A stretch of 64,000 nt of DNA from Streptomyces sp. NBC_01294 (GCF_035917235.1 NZ_CP108424.1:62001-126000); one strand, 5' to 3'. Shown: positions 1-20,300, counted from the stretch's first letter. Program-made: numbers and translations. Notes: generated from the sequence alone by a model not told the origin.

Positions 1-3000
1 GGTGTAGTCGGCGTACTGGACCGGGAGGGGCTCCCAGTCGGGTGCGCCGCCGTCGAGCCGGGCCCGGTAGGCGCGGGTCAGGTCGCGGCCCAGCGGGGCG
101 AGCGACCAGCCGTCGCCGGCGATGTGGTGCAGCAGCAGGAGCAGGACGTGCTCGTCCGGTGCGAGGGTGAACAGGGTCACGCGCAGCGGCAGTTCACGAG
201 TGAGGTCGAAGCCGTGCCGTGCCGCTGCGGCGAGGTCGCCGGGGAGGTCCTGCGGGCTGGTGGCCCGTACCGCGAGGGCGGGGCGGGCGTCGTCCCCGGT
301 GAGGACCCGCTGATAGGGCGTGCCGTCATGGTCGGGGAAGACGGTGCGCAGGCTCTCGTGCCGCGCGGTGACGTCGGCGAGGGCGGCGCCGAGGGCGGCT
401 TCGTCGAGCGGGCCGGTGAGGCGGACCGCGACCGGGAGGTTGTAGCTGGGGTCAGGCCCGCCGAGCCGGTTGAGGAACCAGAGCCGGTTCTGTCCGAAGG
501 ACAGCGGGACGTGTTCGGGGCGGTCGGTGGCGCGGGGAGCGGGGCGCCGGCCACGGTCGTCCCGCTGGAGGATGTCGGCCAGGGCGGCAACGGTGGGTGC
601 CTCGAACAGGTCACGGACGGCGATCTCGGCACCGAGGACGGTACGGATCCGGCTGGTCAGCCGCGTCGCGAGCAACGAGTGCCCGCCCAGGTCGAAGAAG
701 TCCTCGTGGATGCCGACCTTGGACAGTCCCAGCACCTCCGCGAACAGCGACGCCAGGATCTCCTGCTGCGGCGTGCGCGGCACGCCCCGGCCCTCCGCCG
801 ACCGGCCCGGCGCCGGCAGCGCCGCCCGATCCAGCTTCCCGTTCGGCGTCAACGGCAACGACTCCAACACCACGAACGACGACGGCACCATGAAGGCCGG
901 CAACACCCCGCCCAAAGCCTCACGCAGCACACCCGGATCCGGCACCGAACCCGGCACCGCAACCAGATAGCCCACCAACCGCCGCTCCCCCGGCCGATCC
1001 TCCCGCGCCAGCACCACAGCCCGGGCCACCCCCGGCTGCGCCGCCAACACACTCTCCACCTCACCCGGCTCGATCCGGAAACCCCGGATCTTCACCTGAT
1101 GATCCGCACGACCGGCGAACTCCAGCACACCCGAGCCGTCCCACCGCGCCAGGTCACCCGTGCGGTACATACGGGTCCCGGACACACCGAACGGGTCGGC
1201 GACGAACCGCTCCGCCGTCAAACCCGGCCGATTCAGATAACCACGGGCGACACCCGCACCCGCGAGATACAGCTCGCCCACCACACCCGGCGGCACCGGA
1301 CGCAGAAACCCGTCCAGCACGTACAGCCGCGCATTGTCCACCGGCCCACCGATCGGCACCGGCTCCGGCCACCCACCCGGATCGACCGGGAGGGTGTGGG
1401 TGGTGACAGCGTGGGTCTCGGCCGGGCCGTAGACATTGTGCAAGCGTCGGCCGGGGAGCGTCCGGTACAGCGCTCGAACCTGTTCGCCGGCGGTAAGGGC
1501 CTCGCCGCCTTGGAGGATGTCGGTGAGGTCGGGCAGGGTGCTGCCGCGGCGGGCGGCGGCGTCGGCGAGCGCCTCGACGACCAGGTTGGGTGCGAACAGC
1601 TCGTTGACCCGGTACTCCTCCAGCCAGGCGGCGAGCGCGTCGGCGTCGCGGCGCACCGCGTCCGTCGGGACGACCAGGGTCTTGCCCATGACCAGCGGCG
1701 AGAGGATCTCCTGGACGGAGAAGTCGAAGCCGATGGCGGTGTACTGGGCGGTGCGCACGCCCGGTCCGCCCGGGAAGCGCCCGGTGTGCCAGGTCAGCAG
1801 GTTGGCCAGGCCCGCGTGGGGCATGACGACGGCCTTGGGGCGGCCGGTGGAGCCGGAGGTGTAGATGACGTACGCCGGGTGGGCCGGGGTCAGCGGCGCC
1901 GTCCGCTCGGCGTCGGTCAGGTTGCTCTCGGCCGGTTCACCGCCGAAGGTGTGGCCGTCGGACGGTCCGGTGCTGTCGGACGGGTCGAGGCGGTCGAGCC
2001 CCTCGGGCAGTCCGTCGCAGGCTCCGGGCACGGTGACGATGCACACCGGTGCCGCGTCGCCCAGCATCTGGGTGATCCGCGCGGCAGGGTATTCGGTGTC
2101 CACGGGCAGGTAGGCGGCGCCGGTCTTGAGAACGGCGAGCAGCGCGACGACGAGGTCGACGGAGCGGGGCAGGGCCAGGGCGACGATCTGCTCCGGTCCG
2201 GCGCCGCGGGCGACCAGGCGGCGGGCCAGGCGGTTGGCGCGGGCGTTCAGCTCGGCGTAGGTCAGCCGATCGCCCTCGTGCACCAGTGCCACACCATCCG
2301 GCGTATGCGCCACCTGACGCTCAAGCAGCGCCGGTATGCACTCATCGTTCTGCGCTCCGTTCGTCGTGTTCCAGTCCGTCAGCAGGCGGTGTTGCTCGGC
2401 CGGGTCGAGGATGTCGATGCCACTCAGCGGGCGGTCCGGGTCGGCGGTGACCTGCTCCAGCAGGTGCAGCAGGCGCCGGGTGACGGCCTCGGCGGTGGAT
2501 CGCTCGAAGAGGTCGGTGCTGAATTCGAGGGCCGCTTGGATCCCGGCGGGGCCGCCGTCGGCGCTGCGGTGCTCGACCATGTTCAGGTGCAGGTCGAACT
2601 TGGCGATGCCGACGCCGACCGGTGCGGGCGTCGCGCGCAGTCCGGGCAGGTCGAGCTGTGCCTCGCCGTCGCTGAGGAATGCCAGCATGACCTGGAACAG
2701 CGGGTGGCGGGCGAGGGAGCGCTCCGGGCGGAGCCGTTCGACGAGCTTCTCGAAGGGCAGGTCCTGGTGTGCGTAGGCGGCCAGGTCGCCCTCCCGAACC
2801 CGTTCGACGAGTTCGCGGAAGGTCGGGTCGCCGGAGGTGTCGGTGCGCAGGACCAGGGTGTTGACGAAGAACCCGACCAGATCGTCGAGGGCCTCGTCGG
2901 TGCGGCCGGCGATGGGGCTGCCGATCGGGATGTCGGTGCCGGCGCCGTGCTTCGTGAGCAGCTCGGCGAAGGCGGCCTGGAGCACCATGAAGAGGCTGGC

Positions 3001-6000
3001 GCGGGTGTCGGCGGCGAGGGCGAGCAGCCGCCGGTGCAGTGCGGTGGGCACGGTGAACGGGACGTGGTCGCCGCGGTAACTGATCACGGCCGGGCGGGGG
3101 TGGTCCAGCGGGAGTTCCAGCATCTCCGGCAGGTGGGCCAGTGCGCCGGTCCAGTGGTCGAGCTGGCGGGCGTACCGGCTGTCGGGGTCGTGTTCGTCGC
3201 CGAGCAGGTCGCGCTGCCACAGGGTGTAGTCCGCGTATTGGACGGGCAGCGGCGCGTGGTCCGGGGCGCGGCCCTCGACGCGGGCCGCGTAGGCCGTGGA
3301 CAGGTCGCGGGCGAGGGGCCGCCACGACCAGCCGTCGCCGGCGATGTGGTGCAGCACCAGCAGCAGGACGTGCTCGTCCGGTGCCAGCCGGTACAGCGTG
3401 GCACGCAGCGGGAGTTCGGTGGCGAGGTCGAAGCCGATGCCGGCCTCGGCAGCCATCAGCGCGTCCGCGTCGGCTGCGGTGGTGTCCACCGTGCGCAGGG
3501 CGGGGCGGGCCCCGCCGGACGGGAGGACCATCTGGTGCGGTACACCGTCGGTCTCCGGGTAGAGGGTGCGCAGGGTCTCGTGGCGGGCGGACACGTCGGC
3601 GAGCGCCTCGGTCAGCGCGGCGGCGTCGAGCTCGCCGGTCAGCCGCAGGCTCATCGGGATGTTGTAGGTCGCTCCCGGGCCTTCCAGGCGGTGCAGGAAC
3701 CACAGCCGGTGCTGGGCGAAGGACAGCGGCAGCGGGCCGGTCCGCTCTATGGGGCGCAGCGGCGGGCGGACGCCCTGGGCGTTGCCGAGCAGGGTGGCGA
3801 GGGCGGCAACGGTCGGCGCCTCGAAGAGGTCGCGTACGGCCAGTTCGGTGCCGAGGACGGCGCGGATCCGGCTGAGCAGCCGGGTGGCGAGCAGCGAGTG
3901 GCCGCCGAGTGCGAAGAAGTCCCGGTCGATGCCGACCTTGGGCAGGCCGAGGACCTCGGCGAACAGGGTGCTGAGGATCTCCTCGCGCTGGTTGCGCGGG
4001 GCCTGGCCGGCGGCGTCGGCGTCCCAGTCGGGCATGGGCAGTGCGGCGCGGTCGAGCTTTCCGTTGGGGGTGAGCGGCAGGTCGTCGAGGACGACGAATG
4101 CGGCAGGGACCATGTGGGCGGGGAGGATCCGCTCGGCGTGGGCCCGGACCTCGGCAGCCAGTTCGCCGCCGCTGTGGGCGCGGCCGGGGTCGTTGGCCAG
4201 GGTGGCGAGCGGGGTGCCGGCCGGGACGGTCGAGCGGTACGGTGCGGCGTCCCCTCCCGTCTCCGGCAGTTCCGGCAGTGTGAACACCACGTCGAGGGCT
4301 CCGTCGCGGCCGTCGGACCAGGTGACGGCGGTGCGGTAGCCGAGCCGTTCGCCGAGGGCGTGGAAGTCCTCGCAGTCCGGGAGGCCGGCGGGGGCCGGCT
4401 CGTCCAGCCGGGCGAGGGCGATGGCGGCACCGTCGTCCTGAAGTGCCAGGCGGGCTCGGTTTTCCTGGGCGAGGCGGAGGTTGGGGACGGCGGTGACGCG
4501 CAGGCGCGCGGGCCGGCGCTGCTCCAGGAGCGTGGCGAGGGCGTCCGGGCCGGTGCGGTCGGCGTCCCAGTCGAGCGTCTCCTCGACGCCGGCGGGGACG
4601 GCGGCGGGGACGGCGGTGCGGAGCACCACGTCGTAGCGGTGGCGGCTCATCTCATTGTGGTGGCGGCTGCGGCGGACTTCCAGGCCGACGCCCGTGACCG
4701 CGGGCGCGGCCGCGGCGAACACCGTGAAGAAGTCGGGGTCGAGCAACAGCTCCGGCTCGTCGGCGGTGCTCTGGGCGACGGCCCGGCGGACGGCGCCGTC
4801 GTCGGCGAAGGCGCCGGCCCTACGCAGTTCGACGGCGGTGCGGAAGGTGTCCAGCAGCCGGTGGTTGCGGACGTCGCCGACGTAGACCGAGCCGCCGGGG
4901 GCGAGGAGGTCCAGGACGCCGGTGAGAACGTCCGCCAAGTAGTCGGCGTTGGGGAAGTACTGCACGACGGAGTTGAGCACGATGGTGTCGAAGAACCCGC
5001 GGGGCAGGCCGTCGAGTACGTGTGCGGGCTGGGCTCGCAGTTCGACCTTCCCGGCGAGCTCGGGCAAGCTGTCGACCTGCCCACGCAGCCGCGCCACCAC
5101 GGCCGGGGAGATGTCGGTGCCCCAGTACACCTCGCACTCGCCGGCCAGTGGGGCGAGGATCAGGCCCGAGCCGCAGCCGATCTCCAGGATCCGGCGCGGG
5201 CGCAGGGCGCGGATGCGGTCCACGCTGGCGTTGCGCCAGTCGGCCATCTCCTCGGCGGGGATGGCGGTGTTGGTGTAACTGCTGTTCCAGCCGTCGAAGT
5301 CGTCGCCGAAGGTGCCCGTCAGCTCACCGTAGTGCTCGTCGTAGGTCTCCTGCCAGCTGTCGAGCTGGCTCTGCTCGCGGCCCGGGTCGCGGCCGTCGGC
5401 CGGCGTGCCGGCCTCGGCGGGGACCAGGTAGGCGACCAGGCGGCGGTCGTCCTCGTGCCGGGCGGCCATGACGGCGGCGCGTTCGACCGCCGGGTGGGTG
5501 GCGAGCGCGGCCTCGACCTCGCCGGGCTCGATCCGGAAGCCGCGGATCTTCACCTGGTGGTCGGTGCGGCCGGCGAACTCCAACTCGCCGTCGGGGCGCC
5601 ACCGCGCCAGGTCGCCGGTGCGGTACATGCGGGCGCCGGGCGCGCCGAACGGGTCGGCGACGAACCGCTCTGCGGTCAGGCCGGGCCGGTTGCGGTAGCC
5701 GCGGGCCAGGCCGCCGCCGGCCAGGTACAGCTCACCGACCACGCCGGGCGGTACCGGCTGGAGCAGCGCGTCGAGGACGTACACGCGGGCGTTGGGGACG
5801 GGCCGGCCGATCGGCGGTACGACAGCGCCGGCGAGGGGGGCGCTGATGGTGGTACAGACCGCGGCCTCGGTGGGCCCGTAGGCGTTGGTCATCCGGCGGC
5901 CGGCGGACCAGCGTCCGACTTGGTCGGGGGAGGTCGCCTCGCCGGCGACAACGAGGTCCGCACCGGCCGGCAGGGCACCGTCGGCGAGGACCGCGAGGGC

Positions 6001-9000
6001 GGTCGGCGGGAGGGTGAGGAAGGTGGTGCCGGTCCGGGCGACGAGCTCGGCCAGCGCGGGGCCGGGCTGAAGCTGCTCGGCCGGTGCGACCACGAGGGCG
6101 GCGCCGGACAGCAGGGCGAGGGTGATCTCCCACAGGGCGGCATCGAAGCTGATCGAGGCGAACTGCAGGACTCTGCTGCCGGGGCCGAGGCCGAACTCCT
6201 CGATCAGCGGGACGAGAACGGACGCCACGCTGCGGTGCGGTACGGGCACACCCTTGGGCAGGCCGGTGGAGCCGGAGGTGTAGATGACGTAGGCGGGGTG
6301 CAGCGGGTGCAGGGGCGTGGTGCGCTCGGCGTCGGTGAGGTCGTGGCCGGGGACGCCGTCGAGGCTGACCTGGTCGACCAGCAGCTGCGGTACGCCGCCG
6401 GGCAGGTCGGCCGCGACGGAGGTGTTGGTGAGGACGAGCGCGGGGGCGCCGTCCTGGAGCAGGTACGCGATCCGCTCGGCCGGGTAGGTGGGATCGACCG
6501 GCAGGTAGGCGGCGCCGGTCTTCAGCACGGCGAGGACGGAAACGATCAGGTCTGCGGAGCGGGGCAGCGACAGGGCCACCACCTGCTCCGGGCCGATGCC
6601 CCGTGCGGCGAGCAGCCGGGCGAGCCGGTTGGCCCTGGTGTTCAGGTCGGCGTAGCCGGTCTCCGTGCCCTCCCAGACCAGGGCGACGGCGTCGGGGTGC
6701 TCGGCGACGCGGGCCTGGAACAGCTCCGGCCAGGTGGCATCCGCGCCGGGGCGGGAGGTGTCGTTCCAGGTGTGGAGGATCCGCTGGCGTTCGGCCGGGT
6801 CGAGGATGCCCACCTGTCCGATCGGCTGGTCGGGGTCGGCGGCGACCGACTCCAGCAGGGCGGCGAGCCTGGCCCCGAGGGCCTCCACGGTGGCCTGCTC
6901 GAACAGGTCGGTGCTGAACTCCCAGTCGCCGCGCAGCGACCGGCGGCCGTCGGCGTGCCGTTCCTCGGCCACGGCCAGGGCCAGGTCGAACTTGGCGAAT
7001 CCGACGCGGACCGGCTCGTGGACGACGTCGAGGCCGGGCAGCAAGGGCTGTGCCGTGGGCATGCTCTGGAAGGCCAGCAGCACCTGGAACAGCGGGTTGC
7101 GGGCAAGCGAGCGCTGCGGGTTGAGGGTCTCGACGAGCTTCTCGAAGGGCAGGTCCTGGTGTGCGTAGGCGGCCAGGTCGGTGGCGCGGGTGCGTGCCAC
7201 GAGTTCGCGGAAGGTCGGGTCGCCGGAGGTGTCGGTGCGCAGGACGAGGGTGTTGACGAAGAACCCGACCAGGTCGTCGAGGGCCTCGTCGGTGCGGCCG
7301 GCGATGGGACTGCCGACCGGGATGTCGGTGCCGGCGCCGTGCTTGGTGAGCAGCGCGGCGAACGCGGCGTGCAGGACCATGAACAGGCTGGCGTCGCAGG
7401 ACCTGGCCAGGGCGGTGAGGCGCTCGTGCAGCTCGGGCCCCAGGTGGAAGGGAACGGTGCGGCCGTGGTGGCCGGCGGCGGCCGGGCGGCTGTGGTCGGT
7501 GGGCAGTTCCAGCTGTTCGGGAGCGCCGGCCAGGGACCGGGCCCAGTGGTCGAGCTGGCGGGCGCCGAGGCTGTCGGGGTCGTCCGGCGAGCCGAGCATC
7601 TCCTGCTGCCAGAGGGTGTAGTCGGCGTACTGGACCGGCAGGGGCTCCCAGTCGGGGGCGGCGCCGTCCCGGCGGGAGGCGTAGGCGCGGGTCAGGTCGC
7701 GGGTGAGGGGCGCGAGCGACCAGCCGTCGCCGGCGATGTGGTGCAGCACCAGCAGCAGGACGTGCTCGTCCGGTGCGAGGGTGAACAGGGAGGCGCGCAG
7801 CGGCGGTTCGGCGGTGACGTCGAACTCGTGGCGGGCGGCCTCGGCCAGCATCTCGGCGAGTGCGGCCTCGTCGGCGGGGACGACGACGAGGCCGGGCTCG
7901 GCCTGGTGCGGTGCGAGGACGTGCTGGTAAGGCCGGCCGTCGGCGCTCGGGTAGACGGTGCGCAGGCTTTCGTGGCGGTGCGTCAGGTCGGTGAGGGCCT
8001 GCTGCAGCGCCGGTCGGTCCAGCTCGCCGCGCAGGCGCAGGGCGAGCGGGATGTTGTAGGTGGAGTTGGGCCCTTCCAGGCGGTTGAGGAACCACAGGCG
8101 CCGCTGGGCGAAGGACAGCGGGACGTGTTCGGGGCGGTCGGCGGCGCGCAGGGCGGGGCGGACCTCGCGGGCCTCGTCCAGGGTTTCGGCGAGGGCGGCG
8201 ACGGTGGGTGCCTCGAACAGGTCGCGGACGGCGATCTCGGCACCGAGGACGGTACGGATCCGGCTGGTCAGCCGCGTCGCGAGCAACGAGTGCCCGCCCA
8301 GGTCGAAGAAGTCCTCGTGGATGCCGACCTTGGACAGTCCCAGCACCTCCGCGAACAGCGACGCCAGGATCTCCTGCTGCGGCGTGCGCGGCACGCCCCG
8401 GCCCTCCGCCGACCGGCCCGGCGCCGGCAGCGCCGCCCGGTCCAGCTTCCCGTTCGGCGTCAACGGCAACGACTCCAACACCACGAACGACGACGGCACC
8501 ATGAAGGCCGGCAACACCCGGCCCAAAGCCTCACGCAGCACACCCGGATCCGGCACCGAACCCGGCACCGCGACCAGATAGGCCACCAGCCGCCGCTCCC
8601 CCGGCCCGTCCTCCCGCGCCAACACGGCAGCCCGCGCCACCCCCACCTGCGCCGCCAGCACGCTTTCCACCTCACCCGGCTCGATCCGGAAACCCCGGAT
8701 CTTCACCTGGTGATCCGCACGACCGGCGAACTCCAGCACACCCGAGCCGTCCCACCGCGCCAGGTCACCCGTGCGGTACATACGGGTCCCGGACACACCG
8801 AACGGGTCGGCGACGAACCGCTCCGCCGTCAAACCCGGCCGATTCAGATAACCACGGGCGACACCCGCACCCGCGAGATACAGCTCGCCCACCACACCCG
8901 GCGGCACCGGACGCAGAAACCCGTCCAGCACATACAGCCGCGCATTGTCCACCGGCCCACCGATCGGCACCGGCTCCGGCCACCCACCCGGATCGACCGG

Positions 9001-11273
9001 GAGTTCGACGCCGGTCATCACATGGGTCTCGGCCGGGCCGTAGTGGTTGTGCAGGCGTCGGCCGGGCAGGGCCGCGCAGAAGTCGCGGACGCGCGGGCCG
9101 GCGGTGAGCGCCTCTCCGGCCTGGGCGATGTGCCGCAGGTCGGGCAGGGTGCGGCCGTGTTCGGCGGCGGCCTCGGCGAGCGCCTCGATGACCAGGTTGG
9201 GCGCGTACAGCTCGTTGACGCGGTACTCCTCCAGCCACGCGGCGAACGCGTCGGCGTCTCGGCGTACCGCGTCGGTGGGGACGGCGAGGGTGGCGCCGTA
9301 CAGCAGGGCGGAGAGGATCTCCTGGGCGGCCACGTCGAAGCTGAGCGACGCGAACTGTGCGACGGTGGTGCCGGCGTCGGCGGGGATCTGCCGGCGGTGC
9401 CAGGCGAGCAGGTTGACGACGGCGGCGCCGGGCATGACGACGGCCTTGGGGCGGCCGGTGGAGCCGGAGGTGTAGATGACGTACGCCGGGTGGGCCGGGG
9501 TCAGCGGCGCCGTCCGCTCGGCGTCGGTCAGGTTGCCGTCGGGGAGGCCGGAGAGGTCCTCGGCGAGGTCTTCGGCGACGTCGTCCTCGGTGAGGATCAG
9601 GGCCGGACGGGCGTCCTCCAGCATGGCGGCGATCCGGTCGGCCGGGTACTCGGGGTCGATGGGCAGGTAGGCGGCACCGGTCTTGAGCACGGCCAGCACG
9701 GCGACGTACAGGTCGACGGAGCGGGGCATGCGCAGCGCGACGGTCCGCTCCGGTCCGGCGCCGCGGGCGGCCAGCCGGCGGGCGAGCCGGTTGGCGCGGG
9801 CGTTCAGGTCGGCGTAGTCGACGGTGCGGCCCTCGAAGGCGAGGGCAGTGGCCTGCGGGGTCCGGGCGGCCTGCTCCTCGAACAGCTCGGGCAGGGTGCG
9901 GTCGGACACGGCGCGGCCGGTCGCGTTCCAGCCCTCGACGACCTGGTGGTGCTCGGCGGCGGAGAGCAGTCCGAGCCTGCCCACCGGGCGGTCGGGGTCG
10001 GCGGCAAAGCCGGCGAGGAGCTGCTCCAGCCGCTCCAGCAGGGTGCGGGCGCCGGCGGCGTCCAGCACGTCGGCGCGGTGGTCGAGGCGGAAGCGGATCC
10101 GCTCGCCCGGGATGGCGAGCAGGGTCAGGGCGAAGTGGGTGGCGTCGCCGACCTGGAAGTCGGCCAGCCGCAGGCCGCGGCTCTCGGCGCGCAGGACGGC
10201 CGGGTCGAGCGGGTAGTTCTCGAACACGACCGCGGAGTCGAAGAGTTCGCCGTGGCCGGCGGTCCGCTGGATCTCGGCGAGCGACATGTGCCGGTGCTCG
10301 ATGAGCGCGGCCTGCTCGCGCTGGACCCGGGCGAGCAGGTCGGCGAACGGCTCGGCGGGGCGCAGTGCCACGCGGACCGGCAGGGTGTTGATGAACATGC
10401 CGATGGTGGACTCGATGCCGGGGATCTCGGGCGGGCGGTTGGCCATGGTCGCGCCGAGGACCACGTCGTCGCGGCCCAGCAGGTGGCCGACCAGCACCGC
10501 CCAGGCGCCCTGCACGACGGTGTTCAGGGTCAGGCCGCGGGAGCGGGCGGCGGCGGCCAGCGCGGCCGACGCGGGGGCGTCCAGCTCGTACCAGAACTGG
10601 CCGGGCAGCTCTGAGGGGGCGGCTGTGTCCCTGCCGGACCTGCCGACCAGGGTCGGGGCTTCCAGGCCCGCCAGGTAGCCGCGCCACGCCTCGCGGGCGG
10701 CGTCCTGGTCGCGTCCGGCCAGCCAGGCCAGGTAGGTGCGGTACGGGGGTGCGGCGGGCATGCCGCGGTCGTCGCCGCCGCGTTCGTACAGCTGGAACAG
10801 CTCGCGCACCATCAGCGGCATCGACCAGCCGTCCATCAGGAGGTGGTGGGTGGTCAGCACGAGGGTGTGGTGGTCGGGGCCGAGCGCGGCCAGGCTCAGG
10901 CGCAGCAGCGGCGGCTTGGCGGGGTCGAAGCGGCGGGCGCGGTCCTCGGCGACGAACCGAGCGAGCGCGTCCTCGCGGGCGGCCGGGTCGAGGGCGGTGA
11001 GGTCGAGCTCCTGCCATTCGGGGTCGACGTGGTGCGGCACGAACTGGACGGGCTGGTCCATGTCCTGCTGCCAGAAGCCAGCCCGCAGGTTGGGGTGGCG
11101 GCGCAGCAGGCCCTGGACGGCGGCCCGCAAGCCGTCCGTGTCGAGCGGGCCGCGCAGTTCGAGGACCATCTGGACGTTGTAGACGTCCACTCCGTCCGGG
11201 TCGTACTGGACCTGGAACAGGAGCCCCTCCTGAAGCGGCGACAGCGGCAGGACGTCGGCGAGGCCGTTCTGGA

Positions 11274-11277
<4 letters not shown>
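1..11277 (-). CDS. Group B streptogramin-type NRPS, modules Pro, N-Me-Phe, pipecolate and part of the next (3' end outside window)
   Basis: The reading frame stays open to the left edge (3759 codons seen). Order with approximate residues: C (HHLLMDG near 145, typical of a C domain accepting a D-residue donor), A (450-930), PCP (Ser near 996), C (HHIAGDG near 1181), A with an N-methyltransferase inserted (MT about 1950-2210, SAM motif LEIGCGSG), PCP (2461), C (2643), A, PCP (3534) and a final C (HHIAGDG near 3716) that is cut. Adenylation codes read by alignment to GrsA: DVQYAAHVMK (Pro), DAWTVAAVCK (Phe), DFQFLGVAVK (pipecolate-like). Pro, N-methyl-Phe, pipecolate is the central run of virginiamycin S and pristinamycin I. 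The ATG overlaps the stop of the upstream NRPS (ATGA), and the first C type fits the upstream epimerase. A terminal phenylglycine module and TE would be expected beyond the edge. Parts of the Pro and pipecolate A domains are near-identical in DNA. Confidence 0.95.
582..1392. repeat. 811-bp near-identical repeat, copy 1 (pipecolate module)
   Basis: Pairs with 8193-9003 at a constant offset of 7611 bases (2537 codons, in frame). I count about 20 mismatches and no gap. It covers the C-terminal part of the A domain and the PCP start. Confidence 0.9.
1820..1925. repeat. 106-bp exact repeat, copy 1
   Basis: Identical to 9431-9536, at the same 7611-base offset. It encodes the A3 core motif region (TSGSTGRPK) of the pipecolate A domain. 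Confidence 0.9.
8193..9003. repeat. 811-bp near-identical repeat, copy 2 (proline module)
   Basis: Partner of 582-1392; see that entry. The similarity stops abruptly at 9003/1392, where the substrate-binding part of the A domain begins. Confidence 0.9.
9431..9536. repeat. 106-bp exact repeat, copy 2
   Basis: Identical to 1820-1925; encodes the A3 core region of the proline A domain. Confidence 0.9.
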
Positions 11278-19175
<7,898 letters not shown>

Positions 19176-19180
19176 CTCTT

Positions 19181-19187
19181 CCCCTCC
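19181..19187 (-). promoter_or_regulatory. Ribosome binding site of the Thr-module NRPS
   Basis: Reading on the minus strand, GGAGGGG is followed by AAGAG and then ATG. This strong site decides the start at 19175 over an upstream in-frame ATG at 19265. Confidence 0.8.
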
Positions 19188-19264
19188 TGTCGAGCCGGCC
19201 GCCGCGGCCCGACGGGCCGGGGGCAGGCGCAGCCGACCACTGGGGTCGACGAGATCGAAATGCA

Positions 19265-19304
19265 TGCTGACCCGGGCGCTTGACGGACGGCTGACGCGCC
19301 TGAC
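19265..19304 (-). promoter_or_regulatory. Cluster of GTCA(G/A)-type direct repeats upstream of the NRPS, candidate SARP operator
   Basis: In the 154-base gap between the LuxR gene and the first NRPS, four repeats read on the minus strand: GTCAGGC (from 19304), GTCAGCC (19295), GTCAAGC (19284) and GTCAGCA (19271). The second and third are exactly 11 bases apart, one helical turn, as SARP regulators require. As I recall, the pristinamycin SARP PapR2 uses a GTCAGSS-type motif. No clear -10 element is visible downstream, so the promoter itself is uncertain. Confidence 0.5.
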
Positions 19305-19329
19305 GTGCCCGGGTGTGTCCGACGGGCGG

Positions 19330-20166
19330 TCAGCGGGTCCGCCGCAGCCCGGTCTCGTACGCGTAGACCACCGCCTGGACGCGGCTGCGCAGCCGGAGCT
19401 TGCCCAGCAGGTTCTGCACGTGGGACTTGACGGTGTGCTCCGAGAGCATCAGCTCGCCGGCGATCTCCGCGTTGGACAGGCCGCGGGCGATCAGGTCCAG
19501 CACCTCGGTCTCCCGGGCCGTCAGGTCGGCGGGGTCGACGTCGGAGACCTCGGCGCGGCGGAAGCCTCCGTCGTCGTCGGCCGTCCGCAGGGACGGCCGG
19601 CGGCCGAGGTGGTAGCCGGCGGCGGCCATCCGCACCGCGGCGGCGAGGTCTGCGGGCGACACCGTGGCGGGGAGGCAGCCGTTCAGATGGGGGCCGGGTT
19701 CGGCCGGCTCCGGGCCACCGACGGCCAACATCGGTGTCCCGCCGAGGTCCTGGCTTCCGGGCAGCCCGATCAGCTGCGGGTCCGGCATCCCGTGGAGCAC
19801 CATGACGTCGGGGCAGCTGATCCTCAGATCCGCCAGGGCCCGGGGGCCGGGTTCGCCCTCGGCCGCGACCACGACCCCCGGCTGGCTCTCCAGCAGGGCG
19901 CGGAGGCCGGCCCGGGCGAGCGCGTCGGGCCCCAGCAGGAAGACCCGGACGGTGTCCGCGCCGTCGGGCGCGGACTCCTCGGGCAGAACGAGGTCGTGGT
20001 GGGCCGGCGCCCACCGGTACGCGGCGGGCGGCGCGGCCCGGTCCGCGAGCGGGGGCAGGAGGGTGTGCCGGCTGCCGCGGGGCCGGGCCGGCTCGGCTCC
20101 GCCGGGCAGAACCCGCAGCGCGGCGGTCCCACTGGATGCGGGCCAGCCCTGTGCTCGCCGTTCCAT
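19330..20166 (-). CDS. LuxR/NarL-family transcriptional regulator with degenerate receiver domain
   Basis: 278 aa. The C-terminal region (about 215-275) is a clear LuxR helix-turn-helix, with [18 protein letters not shown] followed by SEHTVKSHV. Residues 72-190 keep the outline of a response-regulator receiver, but the usual phospho-acceptor Asp is His125 (VMVLHGMP) and the acidic pair at the end of strand 1 is reduced to GPD. It therefore probably does not respond to phosphorylation. A Pro/Ala-rich N-terminal stretch of about 70 residues precedes the receiver. The start at 20166 has GGGAG six bases upstream; a longer in-frame start exists but lacks a site. It sits immediately upstream of the group B NRPS genes in the same direction and is divergent from the carrier-protein gene, so it is a likely pathway-specific regulator. 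Confidence 0.85.
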   Translation of the reverse strand: MERRAQGWPASSGTAALRVLPGGAEPARPRGSRHTLLPPLADRAAPPAAYRWAPAHHDLVLPEESAPDGADTVRVFLLGPDALARAGLRALLESQPGVVVAAEGEPGPRALADLRISCPDVMVLHGMPDPQLIGLPGSQDLGGTPMLAVGGPEPAEPGPHLNGCLPATVSPADLAAAVRMAAAGYHLGRRPSLRTADDDGGFRRAEVSDVDPADLTARETEVLDLIARGLSNAEIAGELMLSEHTVKSHVQNLLGKLRLRSRVQAVVYAYETGLRRTR

Positions 20167-20273
20167 CCTCACTCCCAACGTCTGCGGTGTCCGTGTTCCG
20201 GGGGACGCCGCACTGTGCGGGCGTCCTCCCGAGAGCAGAAGGTAGCCGCCGACGAGCCGCCGGTGCCGGTTTC

Positions 20274-20294
20274 TCAAGCGCTTTTCAAGCGCTT
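20274..20294 (+). promoter_or_regulatory. Direct repeat of TCAAGCGCTT with 11-base period, candidate SARP box
   Basis: Two perfect TCAAGCGCTT copies start at 20274 and 20285, an 11-base period equivalent to TCAAGCG heptamers with 4-base spacers. This is the layout of DnrI/ActII-ORF4-type SARP operators. Each unit contains the palindrome AAGCGCTT, so the repeat reads on both strands. It lies in the divergent gap between the LuxR gene and the aryl-carrier gene. Confidence 0.65.
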
Positions 20295-20300
20295 CACCAA

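Noticed and set aside
124..10614. A 3496-codon open frame on the plus strand, antisense to the left NRPS
   Set aside because: Its composition is the Gly/Arg/Gln/Val-rich translation typical of an antisense frame in high-GC DNA, with no recognisable domain, while the minus strand gives perfect NRPS motifs throughout.
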